Origin: Nitrospiraceae bacterium
Lineage (GTDB): Bacteria > Nitrospirota > Thermodesulfovibrionia > Thermodesulfovibrionales > UBA1546
Direction: 5' to 3'
NCBI GenBank assembly: GCA_003599795.1
Contig: QZJQ01000049.1
Coordinates: 1-52,874 of the forward strand
Length of the DNA: 52,874 nt
Shown here: piece by piece, positions 19,889 through 30,465 of the stretch
Layout: each line of letters starts with the position of its first letter
Position numbering within the stretch: position 1 is the first letter of the stretch
The notes under the pieces: generated by a model
Database searches by the model: none
The model's input: the letters and a program-made list of their open reading frames with translations, nothing else
What the model was told of the DNA's origin: nothing
Program-made: the position numbers and the translations under genes

Positions 19889-21022
19889 ATGGAAAAAGTA
19901 AGTCGAATTTTTAAAGCTGAAACCCAGAGTTTTTTTCTGCTTGGACCAAGGGGAACAGGAAAGTCTACTCTCATAAAGGATATTTTCAGCAATGCACTTT
20001 ATATTGATTTGCTGCTGCCTGATATTTTCAGAAACTATGTATCGCGGCCCGAAAGGCTGCGTGAGCTGATTCATGCCAATCAGGATAAAAAAGTCGTTGT
20101 AATAGACGAAATCCAGAAAGCGCCGCAATTGCTCGAAGTTGTGCATAGCCTGATGGAGGAAAAGAGGGGCCTTCAGTTTGTATTGACAGGGTCAAGCGCA
20201 AGAAAATTGAAGAAAACAGGGGCAAACCTTCTTGCAGGACGGGCCTTGATGAAGTATATGCATCCATTTATCGCTTCGGAGCTTAAAGACAAGTTTAATC
20301 TTGATAACACGCTGCGAAACGGTTTGCTGCCCGTGATTTTGGACAGCGCCAAACCCACAGCTTCTTTGCATGCATACATTGACCTCTATCTCAGGGAAGA
20401 AGTGCAGATGGAGGGATTAACCAGAAACATTGGCAACTTTTCAAGGTTTTTGGAGGCAGCGAGTTTTTCACACGGTTCTTCCTTAAATATCAGCAATATT
20501 TCAAGAGAGTGTCAGGTAGAAAGAAAGGTTGTGGAAGGCTATGTCCATATACTGGAAGACCTTCTGCTTGCATTCAGGCTGCCGGTATTTGCCAAAAGGG
20601 CAAAGCGCGTTGTGACGCAGCATCCCAAATTTTATTTTTTCGATACAGGTGTTTATAACGCCCTGCGTCCATCAGGCCCGCTTGACCGCCCGCAGGAAAA
20701 AGACGGAGCCGCGCTGGAAGGACTCGTGGCACAGCATCTGCGGGCATGGATAGATTACAAACATCCTGACTGCCGGTTGTCATTTTGGAGAACCAGTTCC
20801 GGCGCTGAAGTTGATTTCATTGTTTACGGTAAAGAGATATTCCGGGCAATAGAGGTAAAGAACACAGCATCTATTCGTCCGGAAGATATGAAGGCATTAA
20901 AGACATTCGGAGAAGACTATCCTGAAGCAAAAAGAATATTGCTATATCGCGGAAAAGAGAAACTGAAGCGGGACGGCATCCTCATAACACCATGCACCGA
21001 GTTCCTGATGACACTTGCATAA
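19889..21022 (+). CDS. AAA+ ATPase with DUF4143 domain
   Basis: GPRGTGKSTLIKDIF Walker A, KVVVIDEIQKAP Walker B, C-terminal RTSSGAEVDFIV...AIEVK nuclease-like fold. Confidence 0.9.
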   Translation: MEKVSRIFKAETQSFFLLGPRGTGKSTLIKDIFSNALYIDLLLPDIFRNYVSRPERLRELIHANQDKKVVVIDEIQKAPQLLEVVHSLMEEKRGLQFVLTGSSARKLKKTGANLLAGRALMKYMHPFIASELKDKFNLDNTLRNGLLPVILDSAKPTASLHAYIDLYLREEVQMEGLTRNIGNFSRFLEAASFSHGSSLNISNISRECQVERKVVEGYVHILEDLLLAFRLPVFAKRAKRVVTQHPKFYFFDTGVYNALRPSGPLDRPQEKDGAALEGLVAQHLRAWIDYKHPDCRLSFWRTSSGAEVDFIVYGKEIFRAIEVKNTASIRPEDMKALKTFGEDYPEAKRILLYRGKEKLKRDGILITPCTEFLMTLA

Positions 21023-21224
21023 TTCCGTACTGTGATTTTCCGAACTTCCACACCGTTAAACTATTTGCCTTAACCCAGTCACCGATTCACCTGTCCCTCT
21101 CTCCCTTCCACTCTTCTCGCAGCGTAAGCGGAGAGCCTCCTCCGCAGTTCTTACTTAGGCACTTTTGAACTTTTTAATTGTTGCTAATGTGGAAATCGGC
21201 TGGAAAGTTTTGTTGTGCATTCCC

Positions 21225-22007
21225 TCATTTTTTCTTTATAATGCCAATAGCCCTTAGCAACTTTACGAGACGCCCTATTCGTGGGTGAGCCTTGCTCATG
21301 ATTTTTGCAGCGTAATCATCCGCTTCTTTTTCCTGCACAGGATCTTGACCAAAAGTGTGACGACAAATATGGTGTCCGATCTCATGGTAGAAGGTATGTT
21401 CTGTGCTTAACAGAAGCAGCTTGAATACTAATGAATTGGTCTTGAAGGTATTGTTCCATGCGAGGGCAATCTTATAGAGCATAGGAGTATATGTGCCAGA
21501 TGCATCTATGTCTTCAGGCCTGACGACATAGATGCGTACAAGTTCGCTTAAGTCGTGCTCAGGTATGTTCTCAAGCCATTTTTCGATAAGGGGTTTAATA
21601 TCGTATTTTGCAGTAACATCTTTATGTGCGAGAATGACAATATTCCTTATTTCGTATTTGATAAAGTCTGCCTCCGAAAAATGAGACAAGGAGTGCAAAA
21701 GTGCTTTGATATGAGAAGGACAACCGTTGGAGACAACATGTTCAATAATCTTTTTGCCTTCTTCTTCGTTTATATCATGAATTAGGCAAACAATTCCGGT
21801 CAGATAAAATGACAGTTCCTTGTATTTCGTATTTGACCAATCAGTTTTTAATATTGTCTCCTTCAGGCATGGAATTACGGGCTCACCGATTCGATATAAT
21901 GCATTGTAGCCTTGATAAGCAACTGAGTAATTGGTCTGCATTAGCCCGCGAGAAAGGGTTTTGATATGATCATTGATTTCTTGTTCTAAATTAGGATTGC
22001 TGCCCAT
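21225..22007 (-). CDS. Hypothetical protein with HEAT-like N-terminus and HExxH metallopeptidase-like motif
   Basis: TFYHEIGHHICRHTFGQDPVQEKEADDYAAKIM: HEIGH with downstream EKEADDYA. Confidence 0.65.
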   Translation of the reverse strand: MGSNPNLEQEINDHIKTLSRGLMQTNYSVAYQGYNALYRIGEPVIPCLKETILKTDWSNTKYKELSFYLTGIVCLIHDINEEEGKKIIEHVVSNGCPSHIKALLHSLSHFSEADFIKYEIRNIVILAHKDVTAKYDIKPLIEKWLENIPEHDLSELVRIYVVRPEDIDASGTYTPMLYKIALAWNNTFKTNSLVFKLLLLSTEHTFYHEIGHHICRHTFGQDPVQEKEADDYAAKIMSKAHPRIGRLVKLLRAIGIIKKK

Positions 22008-22165
22008 GACTACCCTTTTATTGTTATCTTTTTATTATCATTCGTGCTGCACAACATTCTTTTTTATGCTATAGGGCACAATGTCAATTGTTTTATATTT
22101 ATATGAAAAGTCCTCGAATCTTGTAATTTTGCAGTATAACATTGTTATAGGCGTATACCCCATCC

Positions 22166-22507
22166 TCACCTCTTCCCCCCTCCCTTTAGATAATCTCCAA
22201 GCAGCCCTCTGCTGTGCTCGTCGTCATGGCAATAGGCGCAGAGGTTCTCCCAGTTGGAGCCGTCAGGAGGATTGTTGTAGTGGTTGCCGTCTTTATGATG
22301 CACTGTGAGGAGTTGCCGGTCTTTGAAGTCAAACTCCCTTCCGCATTTGGCGCATATAAGGCCGTGGATTTTCAGGGATTGCTCCCTGTAATCAGAGACA
22401 GGGGCCTTGCCCTCTTTTAATTCCCTGATTATTTCAGCGGCGGTCTTTCCTGCTGCAGGCTTTTGCGGAATGGGTTTTCTGAATTTTATTCGCTGTCTGC
22501 TTCCCAA
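22166..22507 (-). CDS. HNH nuclease-family protein (YajD-like)
   Basis: CAKCGREFDFKDRQLLTVHHKDGNHYNNPPDGSNWENLCAYCHDDEHSR. Confidence 0.88.
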   Translation of the reverse strand: MGSRQRIKFRKPIPQKPAAGKTAAEIIRELKEGKAPVSDYREQSLKIHGLICAKCGREFDFKDRQLLTVHHKDGNHYNNPPDGSNWENLCAYCHDDEHSRGLLGDYLKGGGKR

Positions 22508-22617
22508 AAACTCACCCCCTGCGATGACTTATTCATTATTTATATTATAGCAGGCTGAAGGCATTTCCCCCCTTCCCTCTTGTAAAGATTGCCGGATTTC
22601 TTTAAAATTAAAACACT

Positions 22618-23292
22618 ATGACTATTGAAACAGGTCTTCTTATACTTGAGTCTGTGCTGCTTATTGCCACAATCATACTTTTGCTTTTCAGTTTAAAGGA
22701 AGGCAGGGGCAGAAAGAACCTTCTGCTTGAAGTTGAACGGGCCACAAAGGTGTTGTCAAGGCAGGAATACTTTCTGACAGTCACAGATGCAATGATGGAC
22801 GCCAAGACTGAAGTGATAGGCGCCATAACAGGCAGGCTTCCTGTCGGAGATGATAAAAAAAGGACCAAGAGCGTTACGGAAAATATTGAGAGAATGGCAA
22901 AAAACAATGTGAGCGTAAGATATCTCATGCCGAAATTCCAGGACAGGCTGCATATCGGTTATCTTTACACGAAGGCGGGCGCTGAAATCAGATACAGCGA
23001 TTGCGCCATAGTGCATGACATCCGCTACATGGTTGTGGACGACAGGATTGTTGTAATAGGCCTGCCGGAAAGCATAGGCGAGAAAGAGGCGACAAGAAAG
23101 GGCTACAGGATACCCTCGGAAGGGCTGGCAGCCATACTTAAAGAGCACTTTTATTCCTGCTGGGACAAAAATATCACCTTTGAGAATTATCTTAAAGAGG
23201 TAATAAAGCAGACCGGCGCAACGCCTAAACTCCTTGCGCGCGAACTTCAGATAGATGAAGGGGAATTAGAAAAATTTACCCAGCCCGCCTAA
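22618..23292 (+). CDS. Membrane-anchored protein with TrmB-C/PLD-like domain
   Basis: Single N-terminal TM, then conserved-looking soluble domain; family call tentative. Confidence 0.6.
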   Translation: MTIETGLLILESVLLIATIILLLFSLKEGRGRKNLLLEVERATKVLSRQEYFLTVTDAMMDAKTEVIGAITGRLPVGDDKKRTKSVTENIERMAKNNVSVRYLMPKFQDRLHIGYLYTKAGAEIRYSDCAIVHDIRYMVVDDRIVVIGLPESIGEKEATRKGYRIPSEGLAAILKEHFYSCWDKNITFENYLKEVIKQTGATPKLLARELQIDEGELEKFTQPA

Positions 23293-23601
23293 GCCCGGTA
23301 TCTGCATTCCTCCGGTAAGCTTTGACATCCCTTCATTGACCATTTCCTGCGCCCTGCGCAAGGCCTCATTTGCCGCAGCAAGTATGAGGTCCTGAAGCAT
23401 CTCAACATCGTCAGGATTTACAACATCCTTTTCTATTTTTATGGAGATGATTTCTCCTCCGCCGTTGGCAATGACGGTAACCATGCCTCCGCCTGCTGTT
23501 GCTTCAACCGTCTTCTTCTTTGACTCTTCCTGCATCCTCTGCATCTCCGTCTGGAGCTTTTGAGCCTCACGCATAATATCACCGAGCATTTTCTTAGACA
23601 T
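23266..23601 (-). CDS. ybaB: YbaB/EbfC nucleoid-associated protein
   Basis: [17 protein letters not shown]...[20 protein letters not shown]; next to dnaX as is typical. Confidence 0.95.
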   Translation of the reverse strand: MSKKMLGDIMREAQKLQTEMQRMQEESKKKTVEATAGGGMVTVIANGGGEIISIKIEKDVVNPDDVEMLQDLILAAANEALRRAQEMVNEGMSKLTGGMQIPGLGGLGKFF

Positions 23602-23609
23602 CTTTGTTT

Positions 23610-25322
23610 CTACCCCCCTGTGTTTTCCTTTAGTTTAACATCTATTATTCTTCCGTCAAAAAGTTCCATAACCTCTTTTACCGCAGGGTCTGTCAGAACT
23701 TTATCCTTCAAGTCTTTCTTGGGAATTATTTTTTTCGTCATAATCTCAATTTTAAGTTTTACGGGAGACTTAAGAATATCAGAAGCGATTTGCTCTATCA
23801 AATGGGAATTTTTCCTTACAGGCTCTGCAAAAAGCTCTGCCTCATTGCTGTTAAATGTAAGCGAAAGGATATTTTCTTTGAGCAAAGGCATTGCCTTTGA
23901 AAGCTTTGATGTAATCCTCGGGTCCTCAATCTTTTCTCCAATCGCAGCAAGCAAAGAACTGCCGTCAAGCGGAGATGGAGTTTGAGCGGATTTTGGAGAA
24001 GACTCCTGATGCAGTATTATTGATGATTCACGATTTATGATTTCTTTCCTGCTGCCTGTATCTTCGCCTTGACGAGTCGCCTGAGGAGACTGCATCGTGT
24101 ATCTTGCGTCTTTCTCATCCTGCACCTTGTCCTGCCTGCTAATTTCCGACCCTTGACCCTTTGCCTTTGACCCTTCTGTATGCATCCCCTTTATGAGCGC
24201 ATCTATATTGTCTATCGCCTCCTGCACAGGTTTAAGCGTGCTTAAAAAGCTTATCCGTATCAGCGACATCTCAAGACTGAGCCGTGGCGAAAATGAAGAG
24301 CGGACCTCCATTTCAGCCCTGGCCATTTCCGAAAGCATAAGGGTAAGCAGGTCCGGCGAGATTTTCGGAAGTATACTGCCGACTATTTTTATCTCATCAT
24401 CGCTAAGGTCAAGTACCTCTTCCGGCTTCTTTACAAACTTTGCGATAAGCAGGTTTCTGAAAAATTCCACAAGGTCTTTTGCAAAAGACTTAAGGTCTGT
24501 TCCCTTATCAATAAGTTCGGATATAACGCTGATAATCTTTTCCCTGTTGCCGTCAATAACAGCAGCGGATATTTCTGCAAGCACGCCTATATCAGCTATG
24601 CCGAGAAGGTCTTTTACTCCGTCTGCGTCTATCTCCGAAGAAAACGCCGTCACCTGATCAAGGATTGTCAGGGAATCCCTCATGCTTCCGTCAGCAGCCC
24701 GCGCCACCATCTCTATGGCGGAATCAGAAATCTTTATGTCTTCTGATGAAGCTATATGCCTTAATCTTTCCTTTATCTTTTGCGCTGATATGCGCCTGAA
24801 AGGAAGATGCTGGCACCTTGAGAAAATGGTGGCCGGTATTTTCCTTGGCGCTGTTGTCGCCAATACAAAAATTGCATGGGGAGGCGGCTCTTCAAGAGTC
24901 TTTAAAAGGGCATTGAATGCAGAGGTTGAAAGCATGTGCGCTTCATCTATGATATAAATCTTATACCTGCCGCCAAGAGGCGTATATTTAACGCCTTCCC
25001 TTAAATCCCTTATGTCATCAACGCTGTTATTTGATGCGCCGTCTATTTCAAGAACATCAATTGACGTGCCGTCTTTAACCGCAGTGCATGATGGGCACGC
25101 GCCGCATGGCGACGGAGTAGGCCCGTTTTCGCAGTTAAGCGACTTTGCAAGTATCCTTGCGGTGGACGTTTTACCCACGCCTCTCGGACCCGAGAAAATG
25201 TACGCATGCGCAATCTTTTTCTGTGCGATGGAGTTTTGCAGGATCCGGATAATAGGCTCCTGTCCCACAAGGTCGTCAAACCCCTGAGGCCTCCATTTTC
25301 TTGCTAATACCAAATAACTCAT
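23610..25322 (-). CDS. dnaX: DNA polymerase III subunit gamma/tau
   Basis: [47 protein letters not shown] at 25322 preferred. Confidence 0.97.
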   Translation of the reverse strand: MSYLVLARKWRPQGFDDLVGQEPIIRILQNSIAQKKIAHAYIFSGPRGVGKTSTARILAKSLNCENGPTPSPCGACPSCTAVKDGTSIDVLEIDGASNNSVDDIRDLREGVKYTPLGGRYKIYIIDEAHMLSTSAFNALLKTLEEPPPHAIFVLATTAPRKIPATIFSRCQHLPFRRISAQKIKERLRHIASSEDIKISDSAIEMVARAADGSMRDSLTILDQVTAFSSEIDADGVKDLLGIADIGVLAEISAAVIDGNREKIISVISELIDKGTDLKSFAKDLVEFFRNLLIAKFVKKPEEVLDLSDDEIKIVGSILPKISPDLLTLMLSEMARAEMEVRSSFSPRLSLEMSLIRISFLSTLKPVQEAIDNIDALIKGMHTEGSKAKGQGSEISRQDKVQDEKDARYTMQSPQATRQGEDTGSRKEIINRESSIILHQESSPKSAQTPSPLDGSSLLAAIGEKIEDPRITSKLSKAMPLLKENILSLTFNSNEAELFAEPVRKNSHLIEQIASDILKSPVKLKIEIMTKKIIPKKDLKDKVLTDPAVKEVMELFDGRIIDVKLKENTGG

Positions 25323-25324
25323 AA

Positions 25325-25412
25325 AGTTCAAAGTTTAAAGTGAAAAGTTAAAAGTTTGCGGGATTTTTTTAACTCTAAACTCTTAACTCCCAACTCTTAA
25401 CTCTTAACTAAT
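25325..25412. repeat. 7-nt periodic palindromic repeat (AAGTTAA/ACTCTTA type), left of the SRP RNA
   Basis: aagttcaaagtttaaagtgaaaagttaaaagttt...aactctaaactcttaactcccaactcttaactcttaact. Confidence 0.8.
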
Positions 25413-25425
25413 TAAATTTCTCCAG

Positions 25426-25534
25426 GCAGGGGACAACTTGCTGCGGCACCCAGAGTAAATGCTTACCATTGCTTCCTTCCGGACCTGGTGGGATTCACAC
25501 CACTCTGCTGCGCAGGGCTGTCCCCTGCCTGCAA
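25426..25534 (-). ncRNA. ffs: Signal recognition particle RNA (small bacterial 4.5S type)
   Basis: Minus strand GCAGAGTGGTGTGAATCCCACCAGGTCCGGAAGGAAGCAATGGTAAGCATTTACTCTGGGTGCCGCAGC: domain IV with GGAA tetraloop, long outer stem caggcagggga/tcccctgcctg. Confidence 0.95.
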
Positions 25535-25550
25535 AACCCAAACAATGTTT

Positions 25551-25629
25551 GGAGTTAAAAGTTTAAAGTGAAAAATTAAAAGTTTGCCGGGTTTTCAACT
25601 TGTAACTCTTAACTTTCAACTCTCAACTG
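25551..25629. repeat. 7-nt periodic palindromic repeat, right of the SRP RNA
   Basis: gttaaaagtttaaagtgaaaaattaaaagtttgccgggttttcaacttgtaactcttaactttcaactctcaact; close copy of 25325-25412. Confidence 0.8.
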
Positions 25630-25636
25630 TTGTTAA

Positions 25637-25727
25637 TGGCGGAGAGGCAGGGATTTGAACCCTGGGTGCGGGATTAGCGCACACACGATTTCCAGTCGTG
25701 CACCTTCGGCCTCTCGGTCACCTCTCC
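25637..25727 (-). tRNA. tRNA-Ser (anticodon GGA), CCA encoded
   Basis: GGAGAGGTGACCGAGAGGCCGAAGGTGCACGACTGGAAATCGTGTGTGCGC...GGTTCAAATCCCTGCCTCTCCGCCA; class II with long variable arm. Confidence 0.95.
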
Positions 25728-25893
25728 ATAAAAAGCCTTTTACAGAAGAAAATGTATCTGAAATTTTAACTGATAAGGTAGGGTTTAAGCAACTTGAGAA
25801 AAAATTTATGTTTAGCCTTGCATCCAACATACAGAATATATCCACTAATAGAATACATCTTGACTTTACATCAAATTGGTTGTATCATAAACA

Positions 25894-26244
25894 ATGATAT
25901 TTTACGTTAATTATTGGCGTAATCCATCAGGAAAAGCACCTGTTGAAAAATATATTGACGAAATAGACAGAAAAGAAGAAAGGGCAGAACTGCTGTCTGC
26001 ACTGAAGGGGATACAGGAATATGGCACAGATGCTGTCGGAGTTGAATTCAGACAGATAGAAAGCAAGTTATGGGAATTGAAGATAAGGGTGCACGGCAAG
26101 CATCATAGGATATTTTATGTTGTGCTTAAAGGCAATGATATGTTCCTTCTTCATTCCTATCTGAAAAAAACGCCTAAAGCGCCAGCTAAGGAGATTGAGA
26201 CAGCAAAACAAAGAATGAAACAATTACTGGAGGCTAAACAATGA
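25894..26244 (+). CDS. RelE/HigB-family toxin (phage Gp49-like)
   Basis: YWRNPSGKAPVEKYIDEI...LWELKIRVHGKHHRIFYVV...LLHSYLKKTPKAPAKEIETAKQRM. Confidence 0.9.
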   Translation: MIFYVNYWRNPSGKAPVEKYIDEIDRKEERAELLSALKGIQEYGTDAVGVEFRQIESKLWELKIRVHGKHHRIFYVVLKGNDMFLLHSYLKKTPKAPAKEIETAKQRMKQLLEAKQ

Positions 26245-26525
26245 AAAGCGATCTTGATAGACATATTGAGCGGCACCTAAAGAACAAGGAGTTCAAGATT
26301 TATTTTGACAGGGCAGAAGGCAAAAGGAAGATAGCGCAGGAGATAGCGCTTTTGAGAAAGGCGCATCACATTACGCAGGCACAGTTGGCTAAAGAGATTA
26401 AGACAAGCCAGCAGGCTATCTCAAGGCTTGAAAGCCCTAATGACAAACGTATGCCTTCCCTTGAATTTCTCAACAGAGTAGCAAGGGTTTTTAACAGAAG
26501 GCTCGTGATTACTTTGCAAAGATAG
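26241..26525 (+). CDS. HigA-family antitoxin (XRE HTH)
   Basis: IAQEIALLRKAHHITQAQLAKEIKTSQQAISRLE; overlaps toxin stop by 4 nt. Confidence 0.9.
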   Translation: MKSDLDRHIERHLKNKEFKIYFDRAEGKRKIAQEIALLRKAHHITQAQLAKEIKTSQQAISRLESPNDKRMPSLEFLNRVARVFNRRLVITLQR

Positions 26526-26615
26526 AGTTCTATTAAATGATTAACAACCAGCATACTGCTTTCTGGCACGTCTGGGTTGAGCGCAAACAAAATTCAGAGC
26601 CTTATTACGAACAGG

Positions 26616-28040
26616 TCAGATGAGTTTTTTCTTCACAATCTCATTCAGCAACTGCGGGTTGGCCTTGCCTTTCATCGCCTTCATGACCTGTCCGACAAAG
26701 AAACCGAGGAGCTTTTCATCTCCTGCCTTAAACCTCTCAACCTCTTTCGGATTCTTTGCAATAACTTCATCAACAACTCTTTCTATTTCAGATGAGTCGC
26801 TTATCTGAACGAGTCCTTTTTCTTTAATAATTTCTTCAGGCATTTTACCGGTTTTAAAAGCTTCCGGCAGAATAGTACTTTTTGCCATTGTTGTACTAGT
26901 ACTCCCTGCATTAATGACAGTAAGTATATTGACTAAGTGTTTCGGTGTAAAAGGTACTTCATTGATTTCTCTACCTTCCAGGTATCTAAAAATATTTGTT
27001 ATTATCCAATTAGCTACAATTTTGGGGTCGCCGCCTAATTTAACTGCTTCTTCAAAATATTCCGATGTTGATCTTTCTTCAGTAAGCATATCCGCATCGT
27101 ATTCAGGCAACCCGTATTCAGACACAAATCTTTTCCTCTTGGCATCAGGAAGCTCGGGCAAAGACGACTTTATCTCATCAATCAATTTCTGCTCTACTGT
27201 TATCGGCACAAGGTCCGGCTCGGGGAAATAGCGGTAATCATGCGCCTCTTCTTTTCCACGCATGGACTCTGTTATCCCTTTGTTTGAATCCCAGAGCCTC
27301 GTCTCCTGAATGACTTTTCCGCCTTCTTCAATAACCTTAATCTGCCTTTTTATCTCATATTCAAGCGCTTTCTCAACAAACTTGAATGAATTGATATTCT
27401 TGACCTCTGCCCTTGTCCCGTATTCCTTCTGACCGACAGGCCTGATGGAAACATTCGCATCGCATCTTAATGAGCCTTGCTCCATGTTGCCATCGCACAC
27501 TCCGAGGCACATCAGGATTGCCCTGAGTTTTTTCATGTATTCCGCTGCCTCTTTCGGGCTTCTTATATCCGGCTCTGAAACTATCTCCATGAGAGGCACG
27601 CCAGCGCGGTTTAAATCCACAAAACTGTAATTCTCCGAACTTGCGTGAATGTTCTTGCCTGCATCTTCTTCCATGTGAATCCGTGTTATGCCTATTTTTT
27701 TTATCTCAGCGTCAACAACAATCTCAATAAAACCATGCTCGCATATCGGAAGTTCATACTGGCTTATCTGATAGCCTTTGGGTAAATCCGGATAAAAATA
27801 ATTCTTCCTTGCAAACCTGCTGTAAGAAGATATTTTGCAGTTGGTAGCCAAACCTGTCTTTATTGCAAACTCCACTGCTTTTTTATTCAAGACAGGAAGA
27901 ACTCCGGGCATTCCTATGCACACAGGGCAGGTCTGGGTATTCGGCTCAGAGCCGAATTTTGTAGAGCAGCCGCAGAATATCTTTGTATCAGTCAGCATCT
28001 GCGCGTGAACTTCAAGGCCTATGACCGCTTCATACTTCAT
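26616..28040 (-). CDS. gatB: Aspartyl/glutamyl-tRNA(Asn/Gln) amidotransferase subunit B
   Basis: [28 protein letters not shown]; full-length GatB. Confidence 0.97.
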   Translation of the reverse strand: MKYEAVIGLEVHAQMLTDTKIFCGCSTKFGSEPNTQTCPVCIGMPGVLPVLNKKAVEFAIKTGLATNCKISSYSRFARKNYFYPDLPKGYQISQYELPICEHGFIEIVVDAEIKKIGITRIHMEEDAGKNIHASSENYSFVDLNRAGVPLMEIVSEPDIRSPKEAAEYMKKLRAILMCLGVCDGNMEQGSLRCDANVSIRPVGQKEYGTRAEVKNINSFKFVEKALEYEIKRQIKVIEEGGKVIQETRLWDSNKGITESMRGKEEAHDYRYFPEPDLVPITVEQKLIDEIKSSLPELPDAKRKRFVSEYGLPEYDADMLTEERSTSEYFEEAVKLGGDPKIVANWIITNIFRYLEGREINEVPFTPKHLVNILTVINAGSTSTTMAKSTILPEAFKTGKMPEEIIKEKGLVQISDSSEIERVVDEVIAKNPKEVERFKAGDEKLLGFFVGQVMKAMKGKANPQLLNEIVKKKLI

Positions 28041-29491
28041 AGCTGCGGCTTCCTTTTATGCCAATCCGTTGACTGCTCATAAGCATACGCTGCTTTCAAA
28101 ATTGTTTCCTCGTCAAAGTGCTTCCCGATAATCTGCAACCCAATGGGAAGGTTGTTTGATGTGAATCCGCACGGGATGGAAATTGCAGGTATTCCCGCAA
28201 GATTTACAGAAATTGTGAATATGTCTGATAAATACATCTGCAAGGGATCGTCTGCCTTTTCTCCAATCTTAAATGCTGCTGTCGGAGATGTGGGAGTGAC
28301 AATCGCATCAACGCTGCTAAATGCTTTTTCAAAATCCGCTTTTATCTGAGTCCTTGCCTGCTGTGCCTTTTTGTAGTATGCGTCGTAATAGCCCGATGAC
28401 AATGTATATGTGCCGAGTATTATCCTTCTTTTCACCTCAGAGCCAAAACCCTGAGCCCTTGTGTTCATATACATTTCCATCAGGTCTTTGCCTTCTGCCC
28501 TTAAGCCGTATTTAACGCCGTCATACCTCGCGAGATTGGACGAAGCCTCTGATGTTGCAAGCACATAATATGTTGCAACTGCATATTCTGTGTGCGGCAA
28601 GGAAATCTCAACCGGCACTGCGCCGAGGGATTCAAGTTTTTTTATCGCTGCCTTAACTGATTCGTCAATCTCCCTATCCATTCCCTTAATAAAGTATTCT
28701 TTTGGGATACCGATTTTTAATCCTTTAATTTCATTCCCCAGAACTTTTGTGAAATCAGGAACAGCAATAGGCGCTGATGTGGAATCAAACGGGTCTTTCC
28801 CTGAAATTATATTCAGCAGTATTGCCGAGTCTTTTACGTTTTTTGTGATAGGCCCTATCTGGTCAAGTGATGACGCAAATGCAACCAGCCCGTATCTTGA
28901 AACCCTTCCGTAAGTGGGCTTTAACCCTACCACGCCGCACAATGCCGCCGGCTGTCTTATTGAGCCGCCTGTGTCGGAGCCGAGCGCTGCAATACATTCA
29001 TCTGCAGCAACTGCTGCTGCAGAGCCTCCGCTTGAACCGCCCGGAATTCTTTCAATATCCCATGGATTTCTTGTTGTGAAGAAACCCGAATTCTCAGTTG
29101 ACGAACCCATTGCAAATTCATCAAGGTTTGTTTTGCCGATAAGTATGTATCCGTTATTGCTGAGACGCGATGTGACTGTGCTTTCATAGGGAGGGATAAA
29201 GTTTTCAAGTATCTTTGATGAGCATGTCGTCTTTATGCCCTTTGTGCACATGTTGTCTTTAATTGCAATTGGAATGCCCTGAAGGGTCAAAGGACTGCCT
29301 TCATTTATCTGCGTTTGAGCAGCATCAGCCATCTGATACGCATGCTCTTTTGACAAGGTGACAAATGCCTTTACTTTGTCGTCAACGGACTCAATCCTCT
29401 GATATAAACAATCCAGCAGTTCCTTTGCCGAGATTTCTTTTTTTGAAAGAAGTTCTCCGGCTTTTGAGATGCCAAGTCTAAATAGTTCCAA
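28037..29491 (-). CDS. gatA: Aspartyl/glutamyl-tRNA(Asn/Gln) amidotransferase subunit A
   Basis: Amidase signature [46 protein letters not shown]; overlaps gatB. Confidence 0.97.
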   Translation of the reverse strand: MELFRLGISKAGELLSKKEISAKELLDCLYQRIESVDDKVKAFVTLSKEHAYQMADAAQTQINEGSPLTLQGIPIAIKDNMCTKGIKTTCSSKILENFIPPYESTVTSRLSNNGYILIGKTNLDEFAMGSSTENSGFFTTRNPWDIERIPGGSSGGSAAAVAADECIAALGSDTGGSIRQPAALCGVVGLKPTYGRVSRYGLVAFASSLDQIGPITKNVKDSAILLNIISGKDPFDSTSAPIAVPDFTKVLGNEIKGLKIGIPKEYFIKGMDREIDESVKAAIKKLESLGAVPVEISLPHTEYAVATYYVLATSEASSNLARYDGVKYGLRAEGKDLMEMYMNTRAQGFGSEVKRRIILGTYTLSSGYYDAYYKKAQQARTQIKADFEKAFSSVDAIVTPTSPTAAFKIGEKADDPLQMYLSDIFTISVNLAGIPAISIPCGFTSNNLPIGLQIIGKHFDEETILKAAYAYEQSTDWHKRKPQL

Positions 29492-29593
29492 AATTTCCCC
29501 CGCAGATTGCTTAGTCTGATAAGTTTAGCATAGAGAACTGCAAGACATCCAGAAACCGCTTGCTTTTTAAATCTGTTTCTGCAACACTATAAA

Positions 29594-29775
29594 TAGTTCG
29601 GGTGCTAAAAAGGCTTAATAGGGAATCCTGTTAAATTCAGGAGCGGTCCCGCCGCTGTAATCCCGATTCCGATTGTTTGATTGGAATTAAAGCCTTTGCC
29701 GGTAATATGCCACTGTTCAATTGGAATGGGAAGGCTGGCAAAGGTCGGGAGAGCCAGAAGACCTGCCTGTGAACG
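29594..29775 (+). promoter_or_regulatory. Cobalamin (AdoCbl) riboswitch aptamer
   Basis: AATAGGGAATCCTG, GAGCGGTCCCGCCGCTGTAA, ATGCCACTG and GAGCCAGAAGACCTGCC (B12 box) in the expected order. Confidence 0.95.
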
Positions 29776-29790
29776 ACAGCAATCAGCTGA

Positions 29791-29848
29791 TAGCTCATAG
29801 CCTTTAGCTCATGATTTTAATAGACCATGAGCCATGAACTATGAGCTA
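29791..29848. repeat. Palindromic 7-nt-type repeat in the riboswitch expression platform
   Basis: Left arm tagctcatagcctttagctcatg (29791-29813), right arm catgagccatgaactatgagcta (29826-29848). Confidence 0.8.
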
Positions 29849-29899
29849 AAAAAGAGCCTTTCCGTAGAGGAAGGTGAGGATGAAGTGAATCAGGGTGCA

Positions 29900-29942
29900 A
29901 TCCTCGGAATCCTATTTTGGGTTCCGGGGATTTTTTATTTTT
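29900..29942 (+). terminator. Intrinsic terminator of the cobalamin riboswitch
   Basis: ATCCTCGGAATCC-TATTTT-GGGTTCCGGGGAT, 13-bp stem (two G-U) then TTTTTATTTTT; GAGGAT at 29876-29881 can pair with ATCCTC as a partial antiterminator. Confidence 0.85.
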
Positions 29943-29952
29943 GGGGGGTGAA

Positions 29953-30456
29953 TTGATAACATTCATCATCGGCGGAGCAAGAAGCGGCAAGAGTTCGTTT
30001 GCTTTACAGAAGGCATCTGCTTTGCCGGGAAGTAAGGCATATATCGCCACTGCGCAGGCGTTGGATAATGAGATGAAAACGAGAATTGAGAAGCACAGGA
30101 AAGAACGGCCTGCTGAATGGGCTACCTTTGAAGAGCCGTTGAATATCTCAGCATTAATAAAGGATGTTCAGGACAAATACGATGTAATACTTCTTGACTG
30201 CCTGACTCTCTGGCTTTCAAACATAATGCTTACAGATAAAAACATAGAAAAAGAAATAGAGGCTTTTTGCAGTTTGCTGTCTACTGTTCACTGTTCACTG
30301 TTCGCTGTTTCAAACGAGGTTGGTATGGGCCTTGTTCCTGACAACGAACTGTCAAGGAGATTCAGGGATATGGCAGGCTATTTAAATCAAAAGGCCGCTG
30401 AGATTTCAGATGATGTATACCTTGTGACTGCCGGAATACCGGTAAAAATAAAATAG
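29953..30456 (+). CDS. cobU: Adenosylcobinamide kinase/adenosylcobinamide-phosphate guanylyltransferase
   Basis: ITFIIGGARSGKSSFALQKA...YIATAQALDNEMKTRIEKHRKERPAEW; track start 29917 lies in the terminator loop, TTG 29953 after GGGGGGTGAA preferred. Confidence 0.93.
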   Translation: MITFIIGGARSGKSSFALQKASALPGSKAYIATAQALDNEMKTRIEKHRKERPAEWATFEEPLNISALIKDVQDKYDVILLDCLTLWLSNIMLTDKNIEKEIEAFCSLLSTVHCSLFAVSNEVGMGLVPDNELSRRFRDMAGYLNQKAAEISDDVYLVTAGIPVKIK

Positions 30457-30465
30457 GGGGAAGAA

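Noticed and set aside
24193-24657. Plus-strand ORF of 154 aa
   Set aside because: Antisense to dnaX; shadow ORF.
25426-25534. Palindromic ggggac/gtcccc near dnaX considered as another REPIN copy
   Set aside because: It is the outer stem of SRP RNA; the conserved domain IV sequence is present.
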